A stretch of DNA of 31,188 bases from CAYVUI01 sp964454745 (lineage in GTDB: Bacteria > Planctomycetota > Phycisphaerae > Sedimentisphaerales > Anaerohalosphaeraceae): contig CAYVUI010000047.1 in NCBI GenBank assembly GCA_964454745.1, positions 1 through 31,188 of the forward strand, written 5' to 3'. Positions 23,956 to 31,188 of this stretch are shown here, piece after piece (position 1 is the stretch's first letter; each line of letters starts with the position of its first letter). A model generated the notes under the pieces. The model was given only the letters and a program-made list of their open reading frames with translations. It did not search any database and had not been told where the DNA came from. Made by a program: the position numbers and the translations under genes.

Positions 23956-25196
23956 CCAAGAATCAATGCACTGTTGTGACCGCCAAAACCAAGCGAGGTG
24001 CTCAGTGCATACCGGATTTTTGCCTCCCGTGCTTCATTGGGCACAAAATCCATTTTGGGGTCACAAGCGGGATCAATGTTATCGAGGTTTGCCGTGGGCG
24101 GAATAATCCCCTTTTCAATTGCCTTGGCAACCGCGATTAGTTCCACCGCGCCGCTCGCGCCGAGCAGATGGCCGGTACAGCTCTTGGTCGAGCTGACCAT
24201 CATCTTATACGCATGGTCACCAAAAACGGAACGAATCGCAAGGCTTTCCGACGCGTCGTTAAGCTCTGTACTGGTACCATGAGCGTTTACGTAGGCAATA
24301 TCTTCCTTATTAAGTCCCGAATCCGCAATCGCGCGTTTCATGGCTCTTGCCGCGCCGTTTCCATCGGAAAGCGGGGCGGTAATGTGGTGCGCGTCTCCGG
24401 TAGCGCCGTAGCCGAGAATTTCGGCATAAATCTTCGCGCCGCGCTTGACGGCATGCTCATAATCTTCGATCACGATAATACCTGCCCCTTCGCTGAGAAC
24501 GAAGCCGTCACGGTCCTTGTCAAAAGGACGCGACGCATGTGTGGGGTCGTCATTGCGTGTGCTCAAAGACTTGAGAGCGCAAAACGAAGCGAGCCCGATA
24601 GGGGTCAGCGCTGCCTCCGAACCGCCGGTGACCATAACATCCGTGCGTTTGTTCAGGATTTGCCAGTAGGCTTCCCCGATGGCGTGGCTGGCCGATGCGC
24701 ATGCGGTGACCACGCACAGGTTCGGCCCGGTCATCCCGAATTGAATTGAAATCAGTCCGCTTGCCGCGTTACCCATCAGTTTGGGAACACAGAAAGGAGA
24801 TACTTTCCTCGGGCCTTTATCCAGCAGCCGAATGTGCTGATCTTCGATCTCCTTGATACCGCCGATCCCGGTGCCGACAACCACGCCGACACGGTCCCGG
24901 TCTTCTTTTTCCATATCGAGACCGCTGTCCGCAACCGCCTGGATTGAGGACGCAACAGCTAACTGAGAGAAACGGTCCATTCGCCGCCCCTCGCGCTGTC
25001 CTACGTATTGATCAATATCGAAAGTCTTGATTTCCCCGCCGATCTTGACCGGGTATTCGGAGGTATCAAAATTCTCAATGATTGATATGCCGCTGCGTCC
25101 TTCACAAAGTGCGTCGAAAAACACACCCGGGTCTTCACCCAGCGCAGTAACACATCCCAGCCCTGTAATGACTACTCTGCGATTACTCATCGTCAT
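23946..25196 (-). CDS. fabF: 3-oxoacyl-[ACP] synthase II
   Basis: Condensing enzyme that extends acyl-ACP with malonyl-ACP in fatty acid elongation. The Cys-His-His triad is intact: Cys 166 in TACASASHAIGEA, His 306 in VNAHGTSTELND and His 343 in SCTGHLLGASGAVE. The N-terminal RRVVITGLGCVTALG and C-terminal SLGFGGHNSALIL are standard. At 416 residues it is full length. Two ATGs lie six bases apart (25196 and 25190); either may be used. It is last in the rpmF-plsX-fabHDG-acpP-fabF unit, 12 bases after acpP, with a hairpin at its stop codon. Confidence 0.96.
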   Translation of the reverse strand: MTMSNRRVVITGLGCVTALGEDPGVFFDALCEGRSGISIIENFDTSEYPVKIGGEIKTFDIDQYVGQREGRRMDRFSQLAVASSIQAVADSGLDMEKEDRDRVGVVVGTGIGGIKEIEDQHIRLLDKGPRKVSPFCVPKLMGNAASGLISIQFGMTGPNLCVVTACASASHAIGEAYWQILNKRTDVMVTGGSEAALTPIGLASFCALKSLSTRNDDPTHASRPFDKDRDGFVLSEGAGIIVIEDYEHAVKRGAKIYAEILGYGATGDAHHITAPLSDGNGAARAMKRAIADSGLNKEDIAYVNAHGTSTELNDASESLAIRSVFGDHAYKMMVSSTKSCTGHLLGASGAVELIAVAKAIEKGIIPPTANLDNIDPACDPKMDFVPNEAREAKIRYALSTSLGFGGHNSALILGAV

Positions 25197-25208
25197 TCTA
25201 AACTTAAA

Positions 25209-25478
25209 TTATTCGCCTTCTTTGTTTTTAACGATGTTGACGATGTAATCGATCGCAGCGCCAACCGTCTGGATTTTTTCTGCTTCTTCGTCGGGAATAC
25301 TCATATCGAACTCGTCTTCAAATTCCATAACCAGCTCGACGGTATCCAGAGAATCCGCATTCAGGTCGTTGATAAACGAAGTCTCGCGAGAGATTTCGGA
25401 CTTATCAACACCCATTTGTTCACTGACGATTTCCGTTACTTTCTGCTCGATTGCCCCTACATCAATATCTGCACTCAC
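25209..25478 (-). CDS. acpP: Acyl carrier protein
   Basis: Small acidic carrier of growing acyl chains; Ser 43 in the DSLDTVELVM motif takes the phosphopantetheine arm. The start is taken as GTG at 25478, because GGAGG (25490-25486) is seven bases upstream and the resulting N-terminus (MSADIDVGAIEQKV) fits the family. A longer TTG frame would run through this ribosome site. The product is 89 residues, about ten longer than E. coli AcpP at the N-terminus and C-terminus together. It sits between fabG and fabF and has its own probable promoter in the 122-base gap after fabG. Confidence 0.95.
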   Translation of the reverse strand: MSADIDVGAIEQKVTEIVSEQMGVDKSEISRETSFINDLNADSLDTVELVMEFEDEFDMSIPDEEAEKIQTVGAAIDYIVNIVKNKEGE

Positions 25479-25554
25479 AGGATTACCTCCAAACAACAAG
25501 TTCTATTCTTTTTTTAACGTTCTAACATAAACCTAATTTTACCGATTCGGCGGT

Positions 25555-25583
25555 ACTATAACGACGATTATCTCCGGATTCAA
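25555..25583 (-). promoter_or_regulatory. Probable internal promoter for acpP-fabF
   Basis: On the minus strand TTGAAT (25583-25578) and TATAGT (25560-25555) are 17 bases apart, in the only sizeable gap of the fab operon. The start would be near 25548, leaving a leader of about 70 bases. Extra transcription would suit the high demand for acyl carrier protein. Confidence 0.5.
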
Positions 25584-25600
25584 TACTTTTTTCAATTTTC

Positions 25601-26338
25601 TTACATAGCCATTCCGCCGTCCACGCAAAGCACCTGTCCGGTGATATATCCCGCTTCTTCGCTGGCAAGGAATGCTGCTGTATTTGCAATATCTTCGGGT
25701 TTCCCAAAGCGTCGGGCCGGAATTGCGCCCAAAGCGGCATCTTTGACCGCATCGGGCAGTACATCGGTCATTTCCGTCTGGATAAAGCCCGGTGCGATAC
25801 AATTGGCCGTTACGTTCTTTTTGCCCACTTCCCGGGCAATGGACTTGCTCATCCCGATCAATCCGGCCTTGCTGGCGGCATAATTCGCCGACCCGGCTTG
25901 TCCGATTACACCCGCTACAGAGCTGATATTGATGATTCGACCGAATTTCTTGCGAACCATACCCCGTAATACCACTTTTGAGGCCATAAATGCCGCTCGA
26001 AGATTCACTGACATCAGTATATCATAATCTTCTTCGTCCATCTGCATCATCAGTTTGTCACGTGTGATCCCGGCATTATTGACGAGAACGCTCACTGAGC
26101 CGTATTCCCCGGCCAAAGATTCGAGCGTTTCGGTCAATTTCGCGGTATCGGTGATATTGATTGCATGCGAAACGAACTCAAATCCCTTTTCAGAGGCGAT
26201 TTTGGCCGTTTCCTTGAGGGTATCCTCACTCAAATCCAGCCCGGCAACCACCAGGCCGTCCGCCATCAAACGAAGCGCAATGGCCCGGCCGATCCCTCGG
26301 CCCGCTCCGGTTACTACTGCCAATCTTTTGTCCGACAT
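25601..26338 (-). CDS. fabG: 3-oxoacyl-[ACP] reductase
   Basis: NADPH-dependent short-chain dehydrogenase reducing 3-oxoacyl-ACP in the elongation cycle. The nucleotide motif TGAGRGIGRAIA is near residues 10-21. NNAG and the catalytic Ser 140, Tyr 153 and Lys 157 (ISSVAG, then YAASK) are all present, and the C-terminus VDGGMAM is typical. I take the second ATG (26338) because GGAG (26349-26346) is seven bases before it but only one base before the first ATG at 26344. This gives 245 residues. It is the fifth gene of the operon, 38 bases after fabD. Confidence 0.96.
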   Translation of the reverse strand: MSDKRLAVVTGAGRGIGRAIALRLMADGLVVAGLDLSEDTLKETAKIASEKGFEFVSHAINITDTAKLTETLESLAGEYGSVSVLVNNAGITRDKLMMQMDEEDYDILMSVNLRAAFMASKVVLRGMVRKKFGRIINISSVAGVIGQAGSANYAASKAGLIGMSKSIAREVGKKNVTANCIAPGFIQTEMTDVLPDAVKDAALGAIPARRFGKPEDIANTAAFLASEEAGYITGQVLCVDGGMAM

Positions 26339-26376
26339 GTCCATTCTCCGTATCTTACGGGCATTTTTGCCCCAGA

Positions 26377-27327
26377 TTAACTCACATCTGCCTGTGATAA
26401 AAATTTATCAATTGATTCAAGACCGCTTAAATTGGTCACCCGTGTTTTGCGGTGGATTCGCTTCATCAGGCCCGTCAAAACGCGGCCGGGACCGATTTCA
26501 TAATAGGATTCCACGCCCTGGGAGAGAAAAACCTCCATGCATTTCTGCCATTGCAGGGGACTGACAAGCTGCGCCGTCAAACCCTCGCGGATTGCATTGG
26601 CGTTTTTATAGAAGGAAGTATCAATATTGGAGATCACCCGTACATCAACCGGGTCCTGGATGGTACAGTCCGCCAGGGCTTTGCCCAGGGCATCCGCAGC
26701 CGGCTGCATCATTTCGGTATGAAACGCGCCGGCGACTTTGAGCACCACGGCTTTCATCGCCCCGTGTTTTTCCGCAATCTCCGCAGCACGCTGGCAGGCG
26801 CTCGCCGCACCGCTGACCACGATCTGACCGGGACAATTATAGTTTGCACCGGTAATCAGATCTCCCTGTGCCGCTTCTTCACAGATTGCATTTACCTTTT
26901 CTTCATCGAGGCCCAGGATGCTCACCATGCCGCCGTCTGTGGCATCTGCGGCTTCCTGCATCGCCATGCCGCGTTTATGCACCAGTCGAACACCGTCTTC
27001 AAAGCCGATCGTTCCCGCCGCGTACAGGGCGGTGTATTCGCCAAGGCTAAGCCCTGCGGTTGCGTCAGGCACAAAGGCATCCCCGAATTTACTCTTGAGA
27101 ACTTCCAGGAATGCAGCACTCGTGACGAAAATCGCAGGCTGAGACATAACCGTCGAGTTGAGCTGCTCTTCCGGTCCCTCAAAGCAGATCTTCGCCAGGT
27201 CAAACTCCAGGATTTCCGACGCACGATCATAGAGATTCTTCGCCTGGGGATAGGCGTCTGCAATATCCTGACCCATTCCCACAAATTGTGCACCCTGTCC
27301 CGGGAATAAAAATACCTTTTTAAACAT
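26377..27327 (-). CDS. fabD: Malonyl-CoA:ACP transacylase
   Basis: Transfers malonyl from CoA to acyl carrier protein, supplying the extender unit for FabH and FabF. FLFPGQGAQFVGMG opens the protein. The active serine is Ser 94 in GLSLGEYTAL and the partner His 203 is in VAGAFHTEMM. GANYNCPGQIVVSG and the C-terminal YYEIGPGRVLTGLMKRI are standard. At 316 residues it is full length. It lies 17 bases downstream of fabH. Confidence 0.96.
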   Translation of the reverse strand: MFKKVFLFPGQGAQFVGMGQDIADAYPQAKNLYDRASEILEFDLAKICFEGPEEQLNSTVMSQPAIFVTSAAFLEVLKSKFGDAFVPDATAGLSLGEYTALYAAGTIGFEDGVRLVHKRGMAMQEAADATDGGMVSILGLDEEKVNAICEEAAQGDLITGANYNCPGQIVVSGAASACQRAAEIAEKHGAMKAVVLKVAGAFHTEMMQPAADALGKALADCTIQDPVDVRVISNIDTSFYKNANAIREGLTAQLVSPLQWQKCMEVFLSQGVESYYEIGPGRVLTGLMKRIHRKTRVTNLSGLESIDKFLSQADVS

Positions 27328-27344
27328 ACAAATTCATCCCTGAA

Positions 27345-28364
27345 TCAAAATTCAATCACGTTCGCTCCCCACGTCAGGCCGCCTCCGAAGGCAACGAGCA
27401 GCACGACATCCCCGGATTCAATCCGGCCCTGGCGCATACACTCGTCCAGTGCGATCGGAATGGATGCCGCCGAGGTGTTGCCGTATTTATCGATATTGAT
27501 AAACACGCTTTCCGGATCCAGGTCCAGCCGTTTCCCGACCGACTCAATGATTCGTGCGTTCATCTGGTGGGGGATATACATCTTAATGTCTTTGGTCGTG
27601 AGCTGACAGCTTTCCAGGCAGTCATTGACCATTTCCACGATCCGGCGAACCGCAAGCTGGTACACCTCCCGGCCCTTGATGTTCATGTACACCATTTTCG
27701 GATCATCCAGCGGCCTCGATACCGGGTTGCGGCTTCCATAGGCGGTGCAGTTAAGCGAGGTCCACCCGCCGCCGTCTGAATAGCTCGTGCTGTACAAAAT
27801 CCCGCCGGGGCCGTCTTCAGTATCTCTTCGCTCGATCACAACCGCACCGGCACCGTCGCCAAAGAGAATACAGCTCGCCCGGTCTTCGTAATCTGTAATC
27901 CGGCTCAGCGTCTCGGCACCGATCACCAGTGCCCGCTCATACCGGCCGTTAATCAAAAACTGCTGGGCCACCGACAGCGAATACACAAACCCGCTGCAGG
28001 CCGCCGCCAGGTCAAAGGCCCAGGCATTTGTCGCACCGATCGCATCCTGGATAAAACACGCCGTCGAGGGGAAAACCATCTCCGGTGTAATCGTCCCGCA
28101 CAGGATCAGGTCAATCGAATCCGCCGAAATTCCCGCATTCTCGATTGCACGCCGGGCCGCTTCGGTGCTCATCGTCGCCGTGGTCTCTTCGTCCGCGGCA
28201 ATGCGGCGTTCCTTGATGCCCGTCCGTGTCATAATCCATTCATCCGAGGTTTCCACGATCTTCGACAGGTCGTCGTTGGACATGACACGCCGGGGCACGT
28301 AAGACCCCGTGCCTGTGATTACTGCTCTGTAGGTTCCCTGATGGGGGGTAACAGGTTTATTCAC
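27345..28364 (-). CDS. fabH: 3-oxoacyl-[ACP] synthase III
   Basis: Initiates fatty acid synthesis by condensing an acyl-CoA primer with malonyl-ACP. The Cys-His-Asn triad is Cys 123 in DLAAACSGFVYS, His 266 in YIPHQMNARI and Asn 296 in KYGNTSAASI. DEWIMTRTGIKERRI near residue 41 is also diagnostic. The start is GTG at 28364; it overlaps the plsX stop by eight bases, so translation is probably coupled, and AAGGA lies ten bases upstream. At 339 residues it has a short N-terminal extension of about ten residues. Primer preference, straight or branched, is not evident. Confidence 0.95.
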   Translation of the reverse strand: MNKPVTPHQGTYRAVITGTGSYVPRRVMSNDDLSKIVETSDEWIMTRTGIKERRIAADEETTATMSTEAARRAIENAGISADSIDLILCGTITPEMVFPSTACFIQDAIGATNAWAFDLAAACSGFVYSLSVAQQFLINGRYERALVIGAETLSRITDYEDRASCILFGDGAGAVVIERRDTEDGPGGILYSTSYSDGGGWTSLNCTAYGSRNPVSRPLDDPKMVYMNIKGREVYQLAVRRIVEMVNDCLESCQLTTKDIKMYIPHQMNARIIESVGKRLDLDPESVFINIDKYGNTSAASIPIALDECMRQGRIESGDVVLLVAFGGGLTWGANVIEF

Positions 28365-29379
28365 CGTTTGCTGTCCTTACAGTAGAGGCCGATTCCTGAA
28401 GATGCTCAACAATTTTCGTGTTGATCTTATTGACATAAAAACGCCGTGCCGCGAGAAGGGCGTTTTTAATCGTTCGGCTTTTGCTGTTTCCGTGGCAGAT
28501 CACCGCGGTGCCGTTAACACCCAAAAGCAGGGCACCTCCGTATTCGTGATAATCGTATTTCTTGTAAATCTGCTTGACGATGGGTTTAAAGCTCAGCGCC
28601 AGCAGCTTATTCTTTTCCATCAGCTCCTGCTTAATCGAACGGAACAGCCCGTCGACGATCCCCTCGGTCAGCTTGAGAATGATATTGCCGACAAAGCCCT
28701 CGCAGATCGCGACATCACAAACGCCGTCCATGATATCTCGACCCTCGATATTACCCACAAAATTCAGATGCTCATCCATCTTAATCATTTCGCGGGTCTT
28801 CTTGATGAGCTGGTTGCCCTTGGCGTCTTCCTCGCCCACATTAATCAGCGCCACACGCGGCCGTTCAATTCCGAGCATTTCGCTCGAATAAATACTGGCC
28901 ATCACGGCATATTGGTAAAGATTCAGAGGTTTGCACGCAATGTTCGCCCCCACGTCGCACAGCGTCACCGGGCCGCCAAACGTCGGCAGTACCACCGCAA
29001 TTCCCGGGCGGTTAACCCCCTCGAGGTTTCGCATCTGCAACTGGCAGGCCGCCACGCACGCGCCGGTATTGCCGGCCGAAACCGCCGCCTCGAATTGCTT
29101 ATGAGACGCCATCCGCGCCATCACATAAATTGAGCTTTTTCGCTTTTTGCGAAGTGCCTCCACCGGGGATTCATCCATCCCGATCACTTCCGGGGCATCT
29201 ACGATACGCATCTGCTTCGATTTGGGATTGAGCCGGGATAATTGATCGGTCAGTAAATTCTCCGGACCGACCAGAATCAGCTCATCGTCCTTGTCGAGAT
29301 GATCCAGCGCTTCTATCGCTCCCTTTACAATTTCTTCGGGAGCATGATCGCCGCCCATGGCATCAATTGCGATACGCAT
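28357..29379 (-). CDS. plsX: Phosphate acyltransferase PlsX
   Basis: Makes acyl-phosphate from acyl-ACP, the first step of the PlsX/PlsY route to phosphatidic acid at the membrane. MRIAIDAMGGDHAP is the family's N-terminal signature. SAGNTGA near residue 101, ICEGFVGNIILKLTEG around 228 and YHEYGGALLLGVNG near 297 are the other conserved blocks. At 340 residues the length is normal. It lies two bases after the rpmF stop, with its AAGGAGG inside the rpmF coding end, and overlaps fabH by eight bases. The rpmF-plsX-fabH order is widespread in bacteria. Confidence 0.97.
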   Translation of the reverse strand: MRIAIDAMGGDHAPEEIVKGAIEALDHLDKDDELILVGPENLLTDQLSRLNPKSKQMRIVDAPEVIGMDESPVEALRKKRKSSIYVMARMASHKQFEAAVSAGNTGACVAACQLQMRNLEGVNRPGIAVVLPTFGGPVTLCDVGANIACKPLNLYQYAVMASIYSSEMLGIERPRVALINVGEEDAKGNQLIKKTREMIKMDEHLNFVGNIEGRDIMDGVCDVAICEGFVGNIILKLTEGIVDGLFRSIKQELMEKNKLLALSFKPIVKQIYKKYDYHEYGGALLLGVNGTAVICHGNSKSRTIKNALLAARRFYVNKINTKIVEHLQESASTVRTANGE

Positions 29380-29381
29380 CT

Positions 29382-29570
29382 TTAGCTGGTTTCCTCCTTG
29401 CCAAGGTCCAGTTTCATACTGGAATTAACATACCCACAGTTTCCGCAGGCCGCATGAGGAAGTTTGGCACTGCTGCAGTTTTTGCAAATCGAATAGTTTG
29501 TGCCGCTCAGGCGGTGATGCGCCCGGCGTGAGCGGGTTTTCGATTTGCTGATCTTCTTCTTAGGTAACAT
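29382..29570 (-). CDS. rpmF: 50S ribosomal protein L32
   Basis: Small zinc-ribbon protein of the large ribosomal subunit, 62 residues. The basic N-terminus MLPKKKISKSKTRSRRAHHR matches the L32 pattern. Two cysteine pairs follow, CKNC and CGNC, with AAC just before the second, as expected for zinc binding. The ATG at 29570 is chosen over an upstream in-frame start because GAGGGAA lies about nine bases before it and the N-terminus then fits the family. It leads the fatty acid/phospholipid operon, a link between ribosome and membrane synthesis seen in many bacteria. Confidence 0.95.
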   Translation of the reverse strand: MLPKKKISKSKTRSRRAHHRLSGTNYSICKNCSSAKLPHAACGNCGYVNSSMKLDLGKEETS

Positions 29571-29716
29571 AGCGATTCCCTCTGAATATGAGAACAAACA
29601 TAAATGTTTCAGTTAACGCCTGCAAAGGACATATCTTATCCTAATTACTGGTAATCCCTATAAAAAAATATCAGATTCTCAGTGTAAAGTAAATATAGAA
29701 GAATAATGAAAATAAC

Positions 29717-29729
29717 AGAAAACGTTTCT
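29717..29729. promoter_or_regulatory. Palindrome at the fab operon promoter
   Basis: AGAAA-ACG-TTTCT is an inverted repeat with a perfect AAACGTTT core, positioned at the expected transcription start and the edge of the -10 of the minus-strand promoter. AAACGTTT cores occur in LacI/PurR-type operators, but nothing here identifies the regulator. Confidence 0.3.
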
Positions 29730-29757
29730 AAATAGTTATTTTTTTATCGAATGTCAA
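29729..29757 (-). promoter_or_regulatory. Probable promoter of the rpmF-plsX-fab operon
   Basis: On the minus strand a perfect TTGACA (29757-29752) is followed after 17 bases by TATTTA (29734-29729), a weak -10. The implied leader before rpmF is about 150 bases and AT-rich. Other -10-like sequences in this region cannot be excluded. Confidence 0.4.
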
Positions 29758-29785
29758 GATATTTCACAATTTTTTTTCGTTCCTG

Positions 29786-29814
29786 TTGCGTAAAAAGGGT
29801 ATTCCGTATATAGT
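29786..29814 (+). promoter_or_regulatory. Probable promoter of the SPOR-like membrane protein unit
   Basis: TTGCGT (29786-29791) and TATAGT (29809-29814) are 17 bases apart. The -10 is one base from consensus; the -35 keeps only TTG. Start near 29821, about 49 bases before the ATG. Confidence 0.45.
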
Positions 29815-29869
29815 TATAAGGCAAAGACGTTCCAGTCGATGCAATCGTACGCAGTAAGGCGATGAAATC

Positions 29870-30658
29870 ATGGCAAAACGAAGACAAAATAATATCCTCT
29901 TATATGAAGCAATCTCGAAGGACCGCAAGAAAAAGGGCCTACTGGACAGATTCCGACGTTCTTCGTCCATAAAAAAACGCTCTCTCGATCCCATAACCAA
30001 AAAACCGGCCCTCGAGGAAAAAAAACAAAAGGCCCCAAACTCACCCGAAAATGGTCCTGTGAGTACAGCGGACTGGCCCGGTGAGGTCGAAAAAGAGAAA
30101 AAAGCGGCCTACAATTTCAAGTTTGCCTTCGTGCGGTTTTTCGGGGCATTTCGAAATATCAGGCATAAAAAGATATATTTAATCTCAATACTGTCCGTCA
30201 CATTGGTGATTCTGCTGGCCTATAAAGGCTTTCAGATGTCTGGAATGCAAAATAATAACCAAAATCAACAAAATAATGTTGAAAATGAAAATTTCGCGGG
30301 TAAAATACCCGATTCCAGTTCGAAGCAGGGTGCTGAATCTGTTTCGATGCGGGAACTGCTCGAAAGACCGGTAGGCGATCATGTGATCGTGATTGTCCAG
30401 TATCCTGAAAAACAGGACCTTGAGCCCGTAAAGGCTTATTTTGCCCAAAACGGCATCGAAACGGTGATCAAACAGAGCGGGAAATTTTATTTCCTTCTCA
30501 CAGAAAAAAAGTACCAGAGCCCCAAAAAGCCTGACTCGGACGGCAAAAGGGCACTGGATGAAATCAAACGCGTCGGGGCTGAATATGAAGCCCCCACCGG
30601 ATTTGAAACATTTGGAAAAATCCCGTTTCAGGACGCATACGGGATGAAACTGAAATAG
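29870..30658 (+). CDS. Single-pass membrane protein with SPOR-like C-terminal domain
   Basis: A 262-residue protein with no confident family name. The first 100 residues are basic and Lys/Pro-rich and probably cytoplasmic. One membrane helix is at about 101-118 (KIYLISILSVTLVILLAY). An Asn/Gln-rich linker (about 127-145) follows. Residues about 170-245 have the alternating pattern of a SPOR peptidoglycan-binding repeat: HVIVIVQYPEKQDLEPVKAY, then FAQNGIETVI, then GKFYFLLTEKKY. SPOR domains bind denuded glycan strands at division or remodelling sites, so a role in the wall is possible. The ATG has AAGG ten bases upstream. The small basic protein gene follows after 20 bases, probably on the same transcript. 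Confidence 0.75.
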   Translation: MAKRRQNNILLYEAISKDRKKKGLLDRFRRSSSIKKRSLDPITKKPALEEKKQKAPNSPENGPVSTADWPGEVEKEKKAAYNFKFAFVRFFGAFRNIRHKKIYLISILSVTLVILLAYKGFQMSGMQNNNQNQQNNVENENFAGKIPDSSSKQGAESVSMRELLERPVGDHVIVIVQYPEKQDLEPVKAYFAQNGIETVIKQSGKFYFLLTEKKYQSPKKPDSDGKRALDEIKRVGAEYEAPTGFETFGKIPFQDAYGMKLK

Positions 30659-30678
30659 AAAGACAGGAGACAAGAAAT

Positions 30679-30846
30679 ATGTCTTTGGACAGAAGCTTAA
30701 AAGCAAGAAGTGCACTGAGCCGCCATCGCAACGTACTTTCCCGTGCGGAACGTGTGGAAAAACTCAAAGAGCAGGAACGCTGGCAGGATGGTGAATCCGT
30801 CCTCGGTTTGCCCAAGGTCGAACACCGCAAGGCCGGTGCAGGGTAA
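30679..30846 (+). CDS. Small basic protein (Chlamydiae/Verrucomicrobia/Planctomycetes type, TIGR04137-like)
   Basis: A 55-residue protein, MSLDRSLKARSALSRHRNVL at its start and ERWQDGESVLGLPKV near its end. The RSLK start, the RNVLxRxERxEKL segment and the W-x-DG-x-SVLGLPKV block match the 'small basic protein' family of the PVC group as I remember it; its biochemical role is not established. AGGAGA at 30665-30670 gives an excellent ribosome site eight bases before the ATG. It lies 20 bases after the SPOR-like gene, and a strong terminator follows 31 bases later. This gene is the clearest marker that the DNA comes from a PVC bacterium. Confidence 0.88.
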   Translation: MSLDRSLKARSALSRHRNVLSRAERVEKLKEQERWQDGESVLGLPKVEHRKAGAG

Positions 30847-30877
30847 TCATCAGTTCGAAATATCGTGTAAGAACCTG

Positions 30878-30911
30878 ACAGCGTATCGATTCCTGATGCG
30901 CTGTTTTTTTT
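30878..30911 (+). terminator. Strong rho-independent terminator
   Basis: Arms 30878-30887 and 30895-30904 form a ten-pair stem (one G-U pair) with a seven-base loop, followed directly by eight Ts. It ends the SPOR-like/small basic protein transcript. Confidence 0.88.
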
Positions 30912-30941
30912 AATACAGACTCAATTGACCGGGGAAACGCC

Positions 30942-31188
30942 ATGCTCGCTGACAGAACGAAACTTATCGATGCAAGCGGAATTCGTAAAGTCTTTGCCTT
31001 AGCGGCCAATCTAAAGGATCCCATCAATTTATCGATCGGTCAGCCGGATTTCGATGTGCCCGAACCGGCCAAGGAGGCCGCCATTGAGGCGATCCGAACC
31101 GGTCATAACAAGTACTCCCAGACACACGGCGATAAAATCCTGCGTGACAAGGTCTTTGCAGCTCTCAAGCAGGATTTCGGCTGGGAAA
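30942..31188 (+). CDS. PLP-dependent aminotransferase, N-terminal part
   Basis: The gene runs off the window end; 82 codons are visible. The ATG follows GGGGAAA with poor spacing, but the N-terminus fits a class I/II aminotransferase: MLADRTKLIDASGIRKVFAL, INLSIGQPDFDVPEPAKEAA and a GHNKYSQTHGDKILRDKV segment, where relatives place the substrate-binding loop. SIGQPDFDVP is the typical motif of aspartate/alanine/aromatic aminotransferases. The PLP lysine lies beyond the window, so substrate cannot be assigned. It starts 31 bases after a strong terminator, so it should have its own promoter. Confidence 0.85.
   Translation, partial: MLADRTKLIDASGIRKVFALAANLKDPINLSIGQPDFDVPEPAKEAAIEAIRTGHNKYSQTHGDKILRDKVFAALKQDFGWE

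Noticed and set aside
26452..27309. 285-codon open frame antisense to fabD
   Set aside because: fabD motifs are intact on the other strand; this frame shows only low-information, His/Arg-rich sequence.
28402..29133. 243-codon open frame antisense to plsX
   Set aside because: plsX is complete and in an operon; no ribosome site or family features support the antisense frame.
29764..30000. 78-codon minus-strand frame overlapping the SPOR-like gene start
   Set aside because: It runs through the promoter region of the plus-strand gene and has no family features.
1..31188. Mobile element, defence system, biosynthetic cluster or CRISPR array
   Set aside because: No transposase, integrase, direct-repeat array, restriction or secondary-metabolite genes were seen; nearly all genes are housekeeping.

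Overview
The window looks like chromosomal core DNA from a bacterium of the PVC group, most likely a planctomycete of the class Phycisphaerae. This is inferred from three things: an LL-diaminopimelate aminotransferase route to lysine/peptidoglycan precursor, a 55-residue 'small basic protein' of the Chlamydiae/Verrucomicrobia/Planctomycetes type, and an Lgt with a large extra loop. I see no tRNA, rRNA, CRISPR array, insertion sequence, prophage or transfer signature. Base composition is fairly even across the genes.

Layout. 1-2413 (minus): a Na+/phosphate-type cotransporter that stops early, and a formate/nitrite channel. 2623-3702 (minus): accA, divergent from a plus-strand unit tyrA-purL-purQ (3922-8541). 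8547-11119 (minus): a hybrid histidine kinase followed by a stand-alone receiver. 11437-16216 (plus): dapL, a FolK/deoxynucleoside kinase fusion, panC, panD and lgt. 16217-17389 (minus): bioF, meeting lgt end to end. 17467-18315 (plus): a rhomboid protease. 18402-20350 (minus): ECF sigma factor, membrane protein (probable anti-sigma) and secreted coiled-coil protein, with a terminator. 20493-20798 (minus): a small Cys-containing protein. 20932-21012 (plus): a 26-residue, extremely basic protein with its own promoter and terminator. 21066-22868 (plus): a ferredoxin/ASKHA corrinoid-activation-like protein. 22883-23881 (minus): a Ca2+/Na+ exchanger. 23946-29570 (minus): a complete rpmF-plsX-fabH-fabD-fabG-acpP-fabF operon with a probable internal acpP promoter. 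29870-30846 (plus): a membrane protein with a SPOR-like end and the small basic protein, closed by a strong terminator. 30942 onward: the start of a PLP aminotransferase.

How the genes fit together. The fab operon and accA supply fatty acid and phospholipid synthesis. dapL, tyrA, purLQ, folK, panCD and bioF supply amino acid, purine, folate, CoA and biotin precursors. lgt, the rhomboid, the sigma/anti-sigma/secreted unit and the SPOR-like protein belong to the envelope.

The best candidates for something undescribed are the 26-residue basic protein, which has a complete and self-contained transcription unit, and the sigma/anti-sigma/secreted three-gene unit. Also notable are a PurL with two PurS-like domains fused to its N-terminus, the FolK/dNK fusion and an operator-like palindrome over the accA promoter. 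Promoter, terminator and operator calls were made by eye.
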